From the NCBI RefSeq assembly GCF_019649055.1, contig NW_026570225.1:372001-436000 (forward strand): 64,000 nucleotides of DNA. Direction: 5' to 3'. Below, one piece after another: positions 22,842 to 34,900 of the stretch (the stretch's first letter is position 1; the number at the start of each line of letters is the position of its first letter). This DNA is from Paramacrobiotus metropolitanus (taxonomy: Eukaryota; Tardigrada; Eutardigrada; Parachela; Macrobiotidae). The position numbers and the translations under genes are program-made. Under the pieces are notes generated by a model. It had not been told where the DNA came from. It worked only from the letters and a program-made list of their open reading frames with translations, and did not search any database.

Positions 22842-24631
22842 TCATCGTTTTTGCTCTCCCAAATCCTCGATCAGATCTTCATCAATCTGCAACAACAGTA
22901 TAATTATAATATTAAAACTACATGTGCTCTTTAGTCTGTAGTTGTACATTTCGACTCACTACTTTCCAGTAATTAAATTGCTGACACTTCAAATAAAACG
23001 AAGCCAATACAACTTACAAGAACAACAGAGGTACGATCTAACTAACGTTCTTCTGCCCGTTCGTTAGCTGTGCAAAGCCTATCACAGACTAAGAGTAAAG
23101 AACAGTTATACCTCCGACCACTTTTCTGGAATTAAGTCCAATAAATCATCCTTAACATCGCCCTGGATAACAATTTCATCCTCTCCTGTAACCGAGGAAC
23201 CACAGGCAAATTTCTGTCCAAAAAATTTTGCTGCAAGTTTCAGATCGATCCCTAAAAAGGCAAAAACAGCACTAATGGTGAGAGAATCTGGCAGGAAATT
23301 CGTAACTCGCTTCTTTGTTAAACCGCTTTTCAGTTAGAACAGTTACTCAAATGTTTACATTGCATACTGGTCAGTTAAAGTATGTATGAATACTTTTACC
23401 ATCAGTGCTCTAAAAAAACTGAAATATAAAAGACGCGTGCAATTTACTTGTACCATGAGTTCCCAGGCCTGTAATGAGAGTAACGTATTTCTTTTTTCCT
23501 CGCGAAGCAATGGATAATTTTATCAAGCCAGGCTTCTTTTTCTCTTCGGCTGCAGGGAGTTTTATGCGCGCTTTGCCACCTCGAGTTTGCCGCTTCTTAG
23601 CTTCTTCTTCCTTTCCGTCACCTAAGAGGAACACTAACGTTTTCGAAAGGCAAAAAATTGATTCAGGTTGCATGAAGTACGAAGTATCCTTTATCTTTAG
23701 TTACACACTCTTCTTGCTTAACACTTGACACGGAAACTGTTTAAACTGTACTAGTACTCGTACAGTCGTACCATGGTCGTACCGACGCACATAAGCCGCC
23801 CGGGAAGGGGATATAAATAAGTACTTAAGCATCGAAAATTTAGCGTTAACGCCATGCCAATCCAATTTTACAATAATAATAACGAAATTCGAATCGGATT
23901 AAACATGTTTAGCAATTTAGCATATTAAGTACTTACTGTCACACTGTATCAGAACGACTATAAAAGCTTAGCATCCATTTTTTGGGAGTTAAGTTTTTAT
24001 ATTCCCTGAATCTCTGTAATAATTTTTTTCAATTTTTTTGGACACAAAAATATTTGGAAAAAAATTTACAAATCAATTCTACGTATTTTTCAACGTTGCA
24101 AACGCTTAGCTTGATGCACCAAAAGTTTAAATGTGAAATTCCAACGAAAAACTGGTTTCTCAGCCATCCGTTTCTTATTCTTTAGATCGAATATGGAACA
24201 GTGAATACCCACCGTCTTCGTCTGCAGTCGAAGTTGTTGCAGGTTCTTCCGCCGCGCCCACATTCAGCTGTTTGAATTGACCGGGAAGATTCTGCTTTAA
24301 CCATTCTTTGCACTTTTCTGGCTCCGGGGAATAATCACAATACTAGCAACGACGACAAAGATCAAAATTTAATATGCGGATCTACCACTAATAAATGTAC
24401 GCCTGTAAGTTGAACGAGATGTAATAAGTAAAGTCAGAGACCTCGACTGGCAACGAGCACACTGCAAATAAAACGTAAATGTTAAGTTAAGGAAGAATCT
24501 GCAGAAATTCATTTCAAAACCTTCATGCATAACCAATTACCTCCGCAGTAGTCCACAACAATAGGGTACTTCGTTTCGGGATTCGGAAGGACTGGATTAG
24601 GAAATTCTTGAACAGCTGTATCACCCGACAT
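22842..24631 (-). CDS. DENR: Density-regulated protein, translation re-initiation and ribosome recycling factor
   Basis: DENR pairs with MCTS1 to eject deacylated tRNA from 40S subunits and to promote re-initiation. Exons, in coding order: 24631-24541, 24461-24442, 24342-24213, 23621-23454, 23251-23112, 22886-22842, giving 197 residues, the normal size. N-terminus: YPIVVDYCG plus the tiny 20-base exon coding VCSLPVE, then YCDY...KCKEW, which gives the conserved Cys cluster. A basic middle ([19 protein letters not shown]) leads into the SUI1/eIF1-like domain: [44 protein letters not shown] and [11 protein letters not shown]. The ATG at 24631 gives [10 protein letters not shown] and is the only candidate in that exon. 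Confidence 0.95.
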
Positions 24632-26065
24632 GTTTGCCAACCTGATGCAACCTGAGTCCGTTTATACGTATTCTGGCTCTCGGTCGATATATTCGATATT
24701 CCCAATGCCTAAATTATAAAGGTTCACAAATACAGTAAGCTGTAAAAACAAAAAATTTTCACATATAGATTTGTTAAGAGAAACTGCCTCAGAAACACCT
24801 GAATGAACGAAACCAGCAAAGCGAAGCGAAGTAAAAATCCAAATATTCCAAAATACGAAAACGGATACTGTACGTCCTATCGAACTGTGTGCGACAGGAC
24901 TTTGATGGCTGCCGCATCCGGGGGGTTGCCGTTGAATCATAGCTCTCTCAGTCTCTGACTCTGTCTCCCTTCTACCTATTTCGAAATGCCTGTCTGACCA
25001 ACGATGACCAACTGCCAGAACTCCCAGTCAAACGCTGCCGCCAGTTTAGTGGCGCACAGTATTTATTACTTTATTAAAACATAATATTAGCAATTTTTTT
25101 GTTTTAACAATTCTTTATTTTTGTGTAGTTGACAGTTACTGTTGACTGATCTTGAAACTATTGCATATCCATGATGCTGGCTAGAGGTTTGGGGCCTTTT
25201 CACTTTACTGATAAGGACGTGAGTCATTCTAAACACTTCATGCTGCATGCAAACACGGTGGAGAAACGGATAAGTAAGGCTTGCGGAGTCAGGGTATTCT
25301 GGTACTACTTTTAGGACCAGCAACAAATGCGTGTAGTTTCTGTATTCATGCGTGGAAACTGGGGATAGCACTAGCAGCAGCTCTGAGTGTAGTGTTCAGT
25401 GTAATAATCGTAAGTGAAAAGCCAGATTCACTAATAACCTTCACTTGCGAAGATTTGCCAGTTGGTGCTGTTGAGTGGTTGATGTGGATTGTTCGCTACC
25501 CTTCCATTTTACATCCTTTGGCTTATTGATTCCATTTCCGGCTACTCTAATTTGAAGCTGTTGCTATACTGTTCTCTGGGTTGTGACGGATTGTCGTGTT
25601 GGTACGCAAGTAAGGGTAACCGACAATGGACAATTTGTAATTAAGGTTTGGTTGTTTAAGCTTTAATTTTAAAATTTGTAGTGCAGTTGTTGAATGGCAT
25701 GCATCCAGTAGATGGTACATAGATTACTGTAATATTGATGCTGTTTCACAAATCGGTATCGCAATATTTTCGTTAAACTATTCACTAGTTGTCTTTTCTT
25801 TCCCTTTTTTTCGTTAGATTTTTGTTAATTCGAAGGCTACCGAACATGACAACGACTGATTTCGGCGGACCAAAGTTTGACATCGTTGCATCGGTTTATC
25901 GCACTCTTCGCTGCAGTTAACCGTCAATGTTATATCGTAACTCATCAGAGTCTGCTGTGAAATTTTGATGCACGGCACGTCATTGAAGCGTGGAATTTGG
26001 AATTTTTGGCCACTGCTGATTTTTGCCCGTGAACACTGCCACATCTTTCTTCGACAGTTAACACT
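24632..26065. other. Divergent intergenic region between DENR and the carboxylesterase-like gene
   Basis: The region must contain both promoters. Open frames at 24662-24940, 25087-25371 and 25281-25529 show no recognisable protein. No repeat or RNA gene seen. Confidence 0.4.
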
Positions 26066-29000
26066 ATGGACGCTGATTATTGGTTGTTTTTGTTAGTAAT
26101 TGTTTTCGCCAGTTTAACCGACGCACAGTTCGGCTTTGCGGATCCGCAGAGTATCGGCGTGCGCTATCCTTATCCCGGTCCCAACTTATACCAACCGAAT
26201 AATCCCTTCTTCAAACCGCAGTTTGAGTCGGACGACGTGTTTGTCACGGTGGAGACGACGAAGGGAAAAGTGACGGGGCGCGTGGTGCGGCTGTATGACG
26301 GTCCGGGTCGGGAATGGGACAAGCGGCATCTGGCCTTCAGCAACCAGGCGCCTTATATGCCCTGGCTCAATGTGACCGTCTTCCTGGGTATTCCCTATGC
26401 CGAACCACCGCTCAGAGATCTCAGATTCATGGTAATGTGTTTATGACGTACTATTTTTGGAGCAATTGTTTACTGCTTTTACTGTTTAAGCTTTGTACGA
26501 ACGAAATTAAATCAGCAAAACTTTTTTTTGTACTCGTAACCGGAGTAGCCTAATAAGGCATTGCCAGGTTTTATCCAGTGTCTATAATTTTATCAATGCT
26601 AGTTCGGTGCTTATTTTTGACTACGTAGAGACTAGAATGAGGCTTTAGGCATTACACAATTTAACATCATCGTAAATCGTAATATAATCGTAGATTTGTG
26701 TATTTTACCCAAGTAATCCAGAACTGTATATCTATATGTAGTATTATGTACAGTCTGATGTGGCTTTTGCATTTGATAAAGTATTGGCCTTTTGCAAATT
26801 TTCAGCATGCTGTTGCAGACATTGGTTTTACTTATTATGTTTTTTAGAATTGCGCAAGATGTTGAACATGTGATGCTTATGACGCGTGTAATTTAAAAAT
26901 AGGTTATTTTTACGCCGGTATTCCAAAAATAACACCGTCTACCCTTTCAGCCCCCACGTGAGAAGCCGGCTTGGCGTCCGGCTACTCTCCCCGCCATTCG
27001 CTACGGCGCTGTGTGTCCGCAACCGGAGAGATTCATCGAAGTCGTAAAAAATAGGTTCAACATGAGCGAAGATTGTTTATATCTAAACGTCTTCACACCA
27101 AATGTAGGTACATCTACAGTTCTACACTGAATTTGATAACCGGTAATTTAAGTTTAAGTATTGTTTAAAACTATATTATTGATCATGATTTCCTTACCCC
27201 TTTTTGATTTGCTAGTCTTTTTTACGGAGTCTGCAGTTTGTTGAACAAACTTTAAAACTTAAAGAATGGCGTTTGTTTACTTCGTACCATAAACTGTTTG
27301 TAATATGAAGGCTGTTGGTTTTCTTAGATAACGGAATTAACATTCCCCGTAATGGTTTTCATCCACGGTGGAGGATTTTATTGGGGCGCCAGTGATATAT
27401 ATCCCGGTCATGTTTTATCCGCCTCACAGGGCGTCGTTGTGGTTACTTTTAATTACCGTTTGGGCGCTCTTGGCTTCCTGTCCACCGGGGATATTAATAG
27501 TCCGGGGAATTATGGTATGTTGGATCAGAGGATGGCCATCGAATGGGTGAAAAACAATATCCGCGCCTTCCGCGGTGATCCCGACCGTATAACAATATTC
27601 GGACAAAGTTCCGGAGCGGCATCTGTCGGCCTCCATACTTTATCCTTCCGTTCCAGAGGTTTGTTGCAAGTGCTAAGATGAAGGAGGAAGGAAGCGTACT
27701 TCGAAAGCGTACTTTGAACAAAGGAAGCGTACTTCTATCTATAAACGCAGTAGTAATACGAAACTAGAGAAAACCGTGGAGCAGTTTCACTAAAACAGCA
27801 TAGAGCAACTGGCAGCATATTAAATGGCTCTAAGGCATGTTTATAAATTCTGGTTTGCACGTTTTGACACGACGACTACTTCGAGATTTTTTTTTTGCTT
27901 TTGGTGGACACCGGAGTTCACAATCCTGACTCATTGCACTATATTGACCTTTTCGCATTACCTTTCATTTCGTATTTACTTTTACCCTTTCCCGGCACCA
28001 CCTTTCGCTCCGTCCACCACGTCCCTCCCAAACAGGTTTTTACGGTATCTTATGACGCGGCGTGGCGAAATGATCTGTATACGCTGACAAAAAAACCGTT
28101 TGTGAGATTACCATCCGGCTGGGAAATTATGGCTGTAAGAAAATTCCAGGAAGTTTTCATGCAATCGAGTGCACCAAAAGTCTCATTATCGACCTTCTCC
28201 TTGAAAACATTCAGCACAACGTTTTCGTAAAAACGCAAATATGCAGTTCTGCGAAAGTTTTTTTTGACGCCGTTCCAGGTTTCCATCAGGTTTTTGAAAT
28301 GTAAAATTAATGATAAATTTTTTGGAATTCATTTTGAAATTGAAATGCCAACATTCCCGTTCTGTGTCAAAAAATTCTATTTGCTTATCATGTGTAATTC
28401 TATGTAAAACTTGGAGAAGATCCGTCCACAATAAGGCTTTTGCTGCACTCGAGTCCTGACTGCGTTTGCATGTTTTCGGAAGAGTTAAACTCTCTGTATT
28501 CACGCGAGGCCTGCTTTGCGCGACAGAGAGAGCGTACACCTAGTTAATAGCCTGGTTTTTCGTCCACGAAGGCGCTTTTAGGCTTTTGCTCATTATAGTT
28601 AATTTGGCAGGCCTTACAGTTAGTGGCGTAGAAAGTTCTTTTCATGGTTCTTTGCTGAAAAATCGAAACATCCCCTTTTATACTCGTATATCGCCAATTG
28701 CCAAACTGTTGCAGCATGATATGACCTTTATATCAACAAAGTCGTGCGAAATCTTGTTATTTACTAAAAAAGTATTAAAATGTATTTTTATTCGTATTTG
28801 TATTGATTTTGTAGTTCAGTTAAGTACTTTGCTCGATGAACAAGCTGGGATGTTTTAGGCCTTTTTCGATCTGCGATTGCTCAGAGCGGGTCAGAGCTGG
28901 CACCCTGGTCCGTAATTAAGCACTGGGAGCACGCTTGGAATAACAGTCGAAAATTTGGTGAACATGTCAATTGTCCGACTTATTCATCTGATCGATTGGT

Positions 29001-31032
29001 TAACTGTCTGCGATATAGTCGCTCAGAAGTGGATTTGGCTCGTGCGGTAGAAAATTTTCAGGTAAGCATAACTACTATTAAAAGTAAACCGTTTTTGAAC
29101 TGCCGTTCTCAGCAACTGCTGCGGTATTCCAGCCCGACATTGGGCTTTTTGGATTTGCGCCGGTTGTGGATATCCCCCAGGATCGCGGTATATTAGCGCC
29201 GGATTTCCAGTTTCTTCCTAATAAACCGGAGGTTTTGCTGAGGAGCGGCGCATACGATTCACGAATGCCGTTCTTGAGCGGTGTTACCGAAGACGAAGGA
29301 TATGGCTTCTTAAGTAAATAAAAATGGCATTGGTTTGGTCAATTTTGTACATTCCGAAATTTCTGGTTTTTTGTTGTTCCTATTGTGCACCAGTAACCAG
29401 TTTTGATTTCTCGTTCGTAACCAGGCCTCTGTGATAATGCGTACAACGATTATTATTAGTACGTTACAACGATTTGCCCTGTCTTCTGTGTCGCATTTTG
29501 TACAATCATCTTTTTTTGTAGAAAACAACGATATCGCTAAGACAAAGCGTGTAAACTATCTGATTACAACGGCTGACATGGATGACGCAATCCGGGACCT
29601 ACTAAAGAGGGAAAACTACACGCAGAATGCAGCAGCCGTGGAGGCAGCGGTGCGATTTATGTATACACACTGGCCAGACCCGAAAAACGAAACAATGCGG
29701 AGGAAGCAATACGTTAACGTAAGAAACCAAAGGAAACTATTAATTCCAGCAGCACCGATAACTGTTACGGAAGTATTCAATGCTACATCTGTCGGATGTA
29801 AACAATGTCAACCACAATTGACGTAATTAAAAGCACGGATCTGATGCTCTTAATATGGTTGCAGTTGTTCTCGGATATCTATTATAAATCACCGGCATAC
29901 AAATCCATCAACCTTCGCGCCTCCATTGGCGCCCCTGTATACCAATATGTTTTGAATTACTCGATTGAAGCCACGCGGAATATCACCGATCCGATGTTTT
30001 GTAGGTGTATTTTGAGAATTAGAATTTTAGGCACAATTTGTAGTAATCGAAAAATAATTAAACGAACCTTGTACCTAGTACTGCCTACAACGAATTTGAT
30101 ATTTTAAATAAATTTACTGGTATTTGCTTTATATCGATTTGAACAGGAGAAGATGTTTGCGCACTTTTCACTTTGCAACAGGTTGTGCTTACGTGTGGGC
30201 GTTAATGGTGTGAAAATTCGCTTTGATAGCTTTTGGATTTGTTCCGCACATGGAAGACTTGCATTTCGTTTTTGGATTCCCCTTCTTGAACGATCCTCGC
30301 CATGACAACTACACGCCGCCCGTCGTCCCCCCAACCCTGAGGCGCTACGACTGGAAGCAGGGAGATAGGAATATGAGCGATTTCATGATGCAGATGTGGG
30401 CTAACTTCGCCAAATATGAGAACCCCACTCCGTGGCGAGTATGCAACACCAGCTGGGAGAAATACACTCTGATGCGCGATTCCTACCTGGTACTGAATAT
30501 GACCAATACCAGCTACATCTACCAGGGCTACAGGCCCTTGGAGTCGGCCTTCTGGATTGATTATCTTCCCGGGCAGTTCTTTCCCACGACGATGGCCCCG
30601 TGGCCGACGGAATCCCCCATTGAATTTGATCGACGGAGGTATAGTAATATGATACTTCCTTGCTGCCAAACATAAGGGTTGCTTTGTTATTGATTCCAGA
30701 TTTATGCATTGCCATATTGATTCCCGATTTATAAGTTAACTGCGATTCAAGTTTTGTGTGGCTGGCATAGTACTTTTTACCACACTGGGAAATTTTTTGG
30801 AAATATTAGCAGATTTTTGCGCAAATAATTTGCCTGGCTTAATTTGGCTTCTATGACAAAGTTGATCAGTGGCAAAAAGGTTTGCGCTTTTACTAATCTG
30901 TCCTCAATTTCCAGGTACATGATCGCCACATATACAACGGTAGTGCTGGGAGGAATTATTTTGATAGTGCTAATTGTGGTGTGCACATTGTACATCAGGC
31001 AACGGAAGGGGCTGGACGAAATGGAGTTTTAG
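26066..31032 (+). CDS. Membrane-anchored type-B carboxylesterase / cholinesterase-like protein
   Basis: An alpha/beta-hydrolase of the cholinesterase-carboxylesterase family, probably an ectoenzyme. Exons: 26066-26431, 26951-27103, 27328-27658, 28859-29061, 29133-29313, 29522-29718, 29865-30000, 30230-30638, 30915-31032, giving 697 residues. A signal peptide (1-20, ending SLTDAQ) is followed by FLGIPYAEPP, SEDCLYLNVFTPN, the oxyanion hole HGGGFYWG (186-193), nucleophile elbow FGQSSGAAS with Ser267, acid Glu406 in EDEG, and His529 in VPHMEDLHFVFG, so the triad looks intact. The elbow is GQSSG rather than the usual GESAG; GQSAG-type elbows are known in juvenile hormone esterases. The C-terminus has one transmembrane segment (~664-687) and a short basic cytoplasmic tail, giving type I topology. 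The substrate cannot be told from sequence. Intron 3 is 1.2 kb. Confidence 0.9.
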
Positions 31033-31946
31033 AAAAAAACATTGTTTAGCTGTTTGATTATTAAATTCTGTGCCTTTCTGCTTTACCAAAGAGTCTCACC
31101 GATCCCAAAGATTCGTCAATGTCACTGGGAGAGTCCAGCTGAAGTTATTTTTATATATTGTTGCCGTTTTTAATATTATTCACTGTGTTGTGATTTTGTT
31201 CTTATTTGCAGTTTTTCGGTTTTTTAGTCTTTGTTTTGGTTTTATTTTGCTTTTAACGGAAATATTGTTTGCACTATTACCCTCGAGTGTCCAAACCGCG
31301 ATTTTTGACTGCTGTTTAGTTCACTCCCAAAACGCGCAAAACTCGCACGCAAGAAGCACACTCGCACCATCTTTTTATTGATTTCCGCATTTTCCGGTCT
31401 GATCAATAAAATAGTCGTTTTACAATTGGGTTTTGTTTAGGAGTAAGAACAATTTCCGATAATGCATACTACGCGTATTAAACAATAATGCCCAGATAAT
31501 TCAGCATGCTGCTACAAAACTAGCTATCAGCGCGAAAATAAGCCTAATTAATCCGTGATCATATCGCAATCGACTAGAAAGCGAAAAAGCCGGTCAAGCG
31601 CTACCAGCCGGAAATACTGTACTGTCCCTACAGTTTCTGAAAGCGGAACAACTAAAAACCAAAACGTCTTGTCAAAAAAAAGTCGTCAACTGCAACCATG
31701 CGCAAATAAAATGCAAAAAAATAGTGCAAGCCAACACAGAAAGCGGGGGCAGTATTGCAGATATATCCAAAGAATTTTAGGGGAAGCCGGTTTTCCACGT
31801 GAGATCCACTATTATTAATGTAATACCGGGTGCACTGCTACAGCAGGATATTTTACGTCTTTACAATGATACAGTTCCTTGTCAGGCAACATTCGTTTTT
31901 CATGGCACATCCATAATCACCCCTTTCCTTTTCCACGCACAGAGTT
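31033..31946. other. Convergent 3' region between the esterase and PLC-epsilon genes
   Basis: No gene. A plus-strand AATAAA at 31405-31410 (373 bases past the esterase stop) and a minus-strand AATAAA at 31374-31379 (about 570 bases past the PLC stop) are the likely 3' end signals. Their order again suggests slightly overlapping 3' UTRs. A T-rich stretch occupies about 31140-31260. Confidence 0.45.
31405..31410 (+). terminator. Polyadenylation signal of the esterase gene
   Basis: AATAAA in GATCAATAAAATAG downstream of the stop at 31032. Assigned by position. Confidence 0.5.
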
Positions 31947-34900
31947 TCACGTATTCTTATGGAACTGTGCGACATAAGTGCGCTTCGTGGTTTCCGTCTT
32001 GGATGAGCGGTGCAGTTCAACAAAGCCGGCAAAACGCTGAAAGCGCATGGACAGGCGCTGCACGACCGAGGATTTCTCCTTCATTGTACGACTGTACACC
32101 GAATAGGCGGCGTGTGAACTGTCCTCCTCCACGTCCACCTCCTGGATCGGCTCGATGGATTCGCGACGGGAACAGGCCGTTGCCGGTTCCTTGCAGCGGT
32201 AGCTACTGTGTAGGAACAGCTTCGATAAAGGCAAAATATCGTCAGTCAAATCGTGGAGTGCCACATGGCGATACCCTGAAAAAACAGAGACTTAACTGCA
32301 CTAGTAACGTAAAATGCGTACTTTGTACATTGTATATATACTGAACAATTTCATCAAAATCGAGCCATTTTTATGATTTCTGCCAATAATTGTATCGTTT
32401 ACAAATGCAAGTACTCTGAGCAAACACTGCTGTAACCAGTAACGACTGTTAATCATGCGTTTTTCGGAGACAGGTTATTTTCAAAAGTGCAACATTCGGT
32501 TGTAATACAATACTATGCTACAAGGATTGATTGCGTTGACGTTCGCGGCTTCGACATGTGGTAAAATGTAGGAAGTCAATGACTCTGCGACGCAAGACCG
32601 AAAAGCGGAAGCGATTTCCGGTGAGCTGATAAAAAAGCGGAATAGGACGAACCTGTTTTGAATAGGGAAAAATGCAAAGTACGTTGGCAGACCAGCTGAT
32701 TTGTGCTGGCATCGCTGACGAGGAAACGCAAAAACGCCAATTCCGGATTAACGATCTGCAAAATGAATACAGGCATAGAGCATCAAAGTATTAATTTTTA
32801 TCTGCTGTTGACTGACCTCGTGAAACCGCATGCGTAATAGAAGACGTAAAGTCTCTGTATTTACGGTATAACTTTAGGGAAAATACCGACACACGCTGCA
32901 TTACACGGGCCGGGTTAATTCCACAGCGACCGTAATTACTTTGTGTATTATTTTTGAGCTGAACTGCTCTCTTCCATACCTCAACGCTTAGGCTGTGCAT
33001 AAAAATAGGATTAACGGAATTCTTCAAAACACATTTGATTTTATGCCGTCGTGGCTCGGCGCATCCATCGTACACTTCCAGTTCCACGGCAGGACTTCCG
33101 CTCATCAGGTCACCTAATACGTACTGACCGGAAACAACCTAATAAGTGTAAACAATTAAGAAAATCTTACAACCATCTTTTTTTTAAATATACTAAATTT
33201 TGGGTCTCAGTTATATTAATGAATTGGCGTTAAAAGTTTTCATTTTATTGTAGCATATGCAGTACTTAATGTACGCATTATTAATCCTACTTGAAAGTTG
33301 AAATTATCATGAACAATGCAGTTAATTAAAATATACCATGTCAGGTTAGTATATTATGGAAAGGAGCTTTGGAATTATATGCATAGAGCACTAAACTTTC
33401 ATAGTTTGAACTTTCATAGTTTGTTTGTCGAGAGTTCCGTTTAAGTGACCTTTGCAGCAAAATCCCCAAAGAGACAAAAGACATGTGCCACAAATTAAAT
33501 AATGCATTTATCTAATAATGTGTAATACCGTGCTGCATTTTAATGGCAATGGGATGCAATTATGCTCGGCAATACCACTTTAACCTTCCCGATTATTACC
33601 GGCTTTTTAGTCTGACAGGTATTGATTATCATTAAGTGTGCAATTATCGTACATTTACGGAATAAGAGGGCCGCTTAAAAGCCCCATGGATAAACAAGGA
33701 CATTAAGGCATTTATGCTGATCAAGTGATAATTGTCGGGCCGCGCGCCCCGACCACAGTTAAGTAGTTTACCGTAATCTGGCATTCCACCGGCTTCCGCT
33801 CGGCCATCTCCTGTTTACCGAGGATAAAGCCCGGCCGGCGAACGTAACCACAGCCACCGGTTGTGGCAAAGAGTGCGTTATTGATCTGCATGCCAACATC
33901 TGCGCCATGGACAGTGCCGGAAAAGCAGAAACCAGGTCAATTCATTCCCATTTTTGCCGGCAAACGGTAATGTGTATATGTGTTACCACTTACCGGAAGT
34001 CTGACAGTTAAGCGCCGACATCTGTATAAATAAAAAAAACAATTTGGTCTAGTGGAGTGGAATGATGGGCCAGAAATAATTGTGCGCTTAACTTAACAAT
34101 GAGGTTCATGCGGCCTATGAATACACTGTCGTTACAAAATGTTGTTAGATAGGCTGTCTATTGTATGTGCTGTTTCTGTTAACGTCTCATTTACTCTGCT
34201 GTGTACCTGCACGCCGAGGATCCAGGCTGAGATTGGATTGAAATTACTGGAATCGATACGCGTGGCTGCCGGGTAAACGCGGATTATGGATGATGCTACC
34301 AATGTAATCACCGGCTAAAACGACGAGCCGGTCAAGCGTTAAGGAAACCGCATTTGTAACATGATCAGCGCAGTAGCATCGCGATCTGACAGAGCAGGGT
34401 CAATGCCATTGGGTATTCCGATAATAGATACGAATTCGATTTACATATTTTCACGGTCATGAACAATTCAGGGAAATGATGTCAAACCCGTTATACAATC
34501 ACCAATTTCCTAACAGTACTTTCTTTGTACGATAGAAATATACTTCATATGTGAGTCACTTCAGAACATTTCAAACCTTTAGCAAAATGTTTTGCGCAAT
34601 ATTTTGACTGTTGACAAAATTTTCGCTCCATTACTAATTTTATTATGAATGATTTGCAATTTTGCATAATTATTGTACTACAGTAACCACTGTGTAGGAA
34701 ACACTTTAAAATACACCGGCAATTAACTACAACAATGCTCTATCTATACATGGTCAAACTTGCCGCACCTTGTACATGTGCTAATGGTACAATTGACGAA
34801 CTACGCTACTGGATTCCCTAATCACAGTGTTTTTCTAAATCACTAAGCGCTGCGGCTGCGAAAAACAGTTACTTACTGTCATTATCTCATCAGTTAAATT

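Noticed and set aside
27895-28539. Overlapping open frames inside esterase intron 3
   Set aside because: Both strands are open over the same DNA, neither resembles a known protein, and the flanking exons join perfectly without them.
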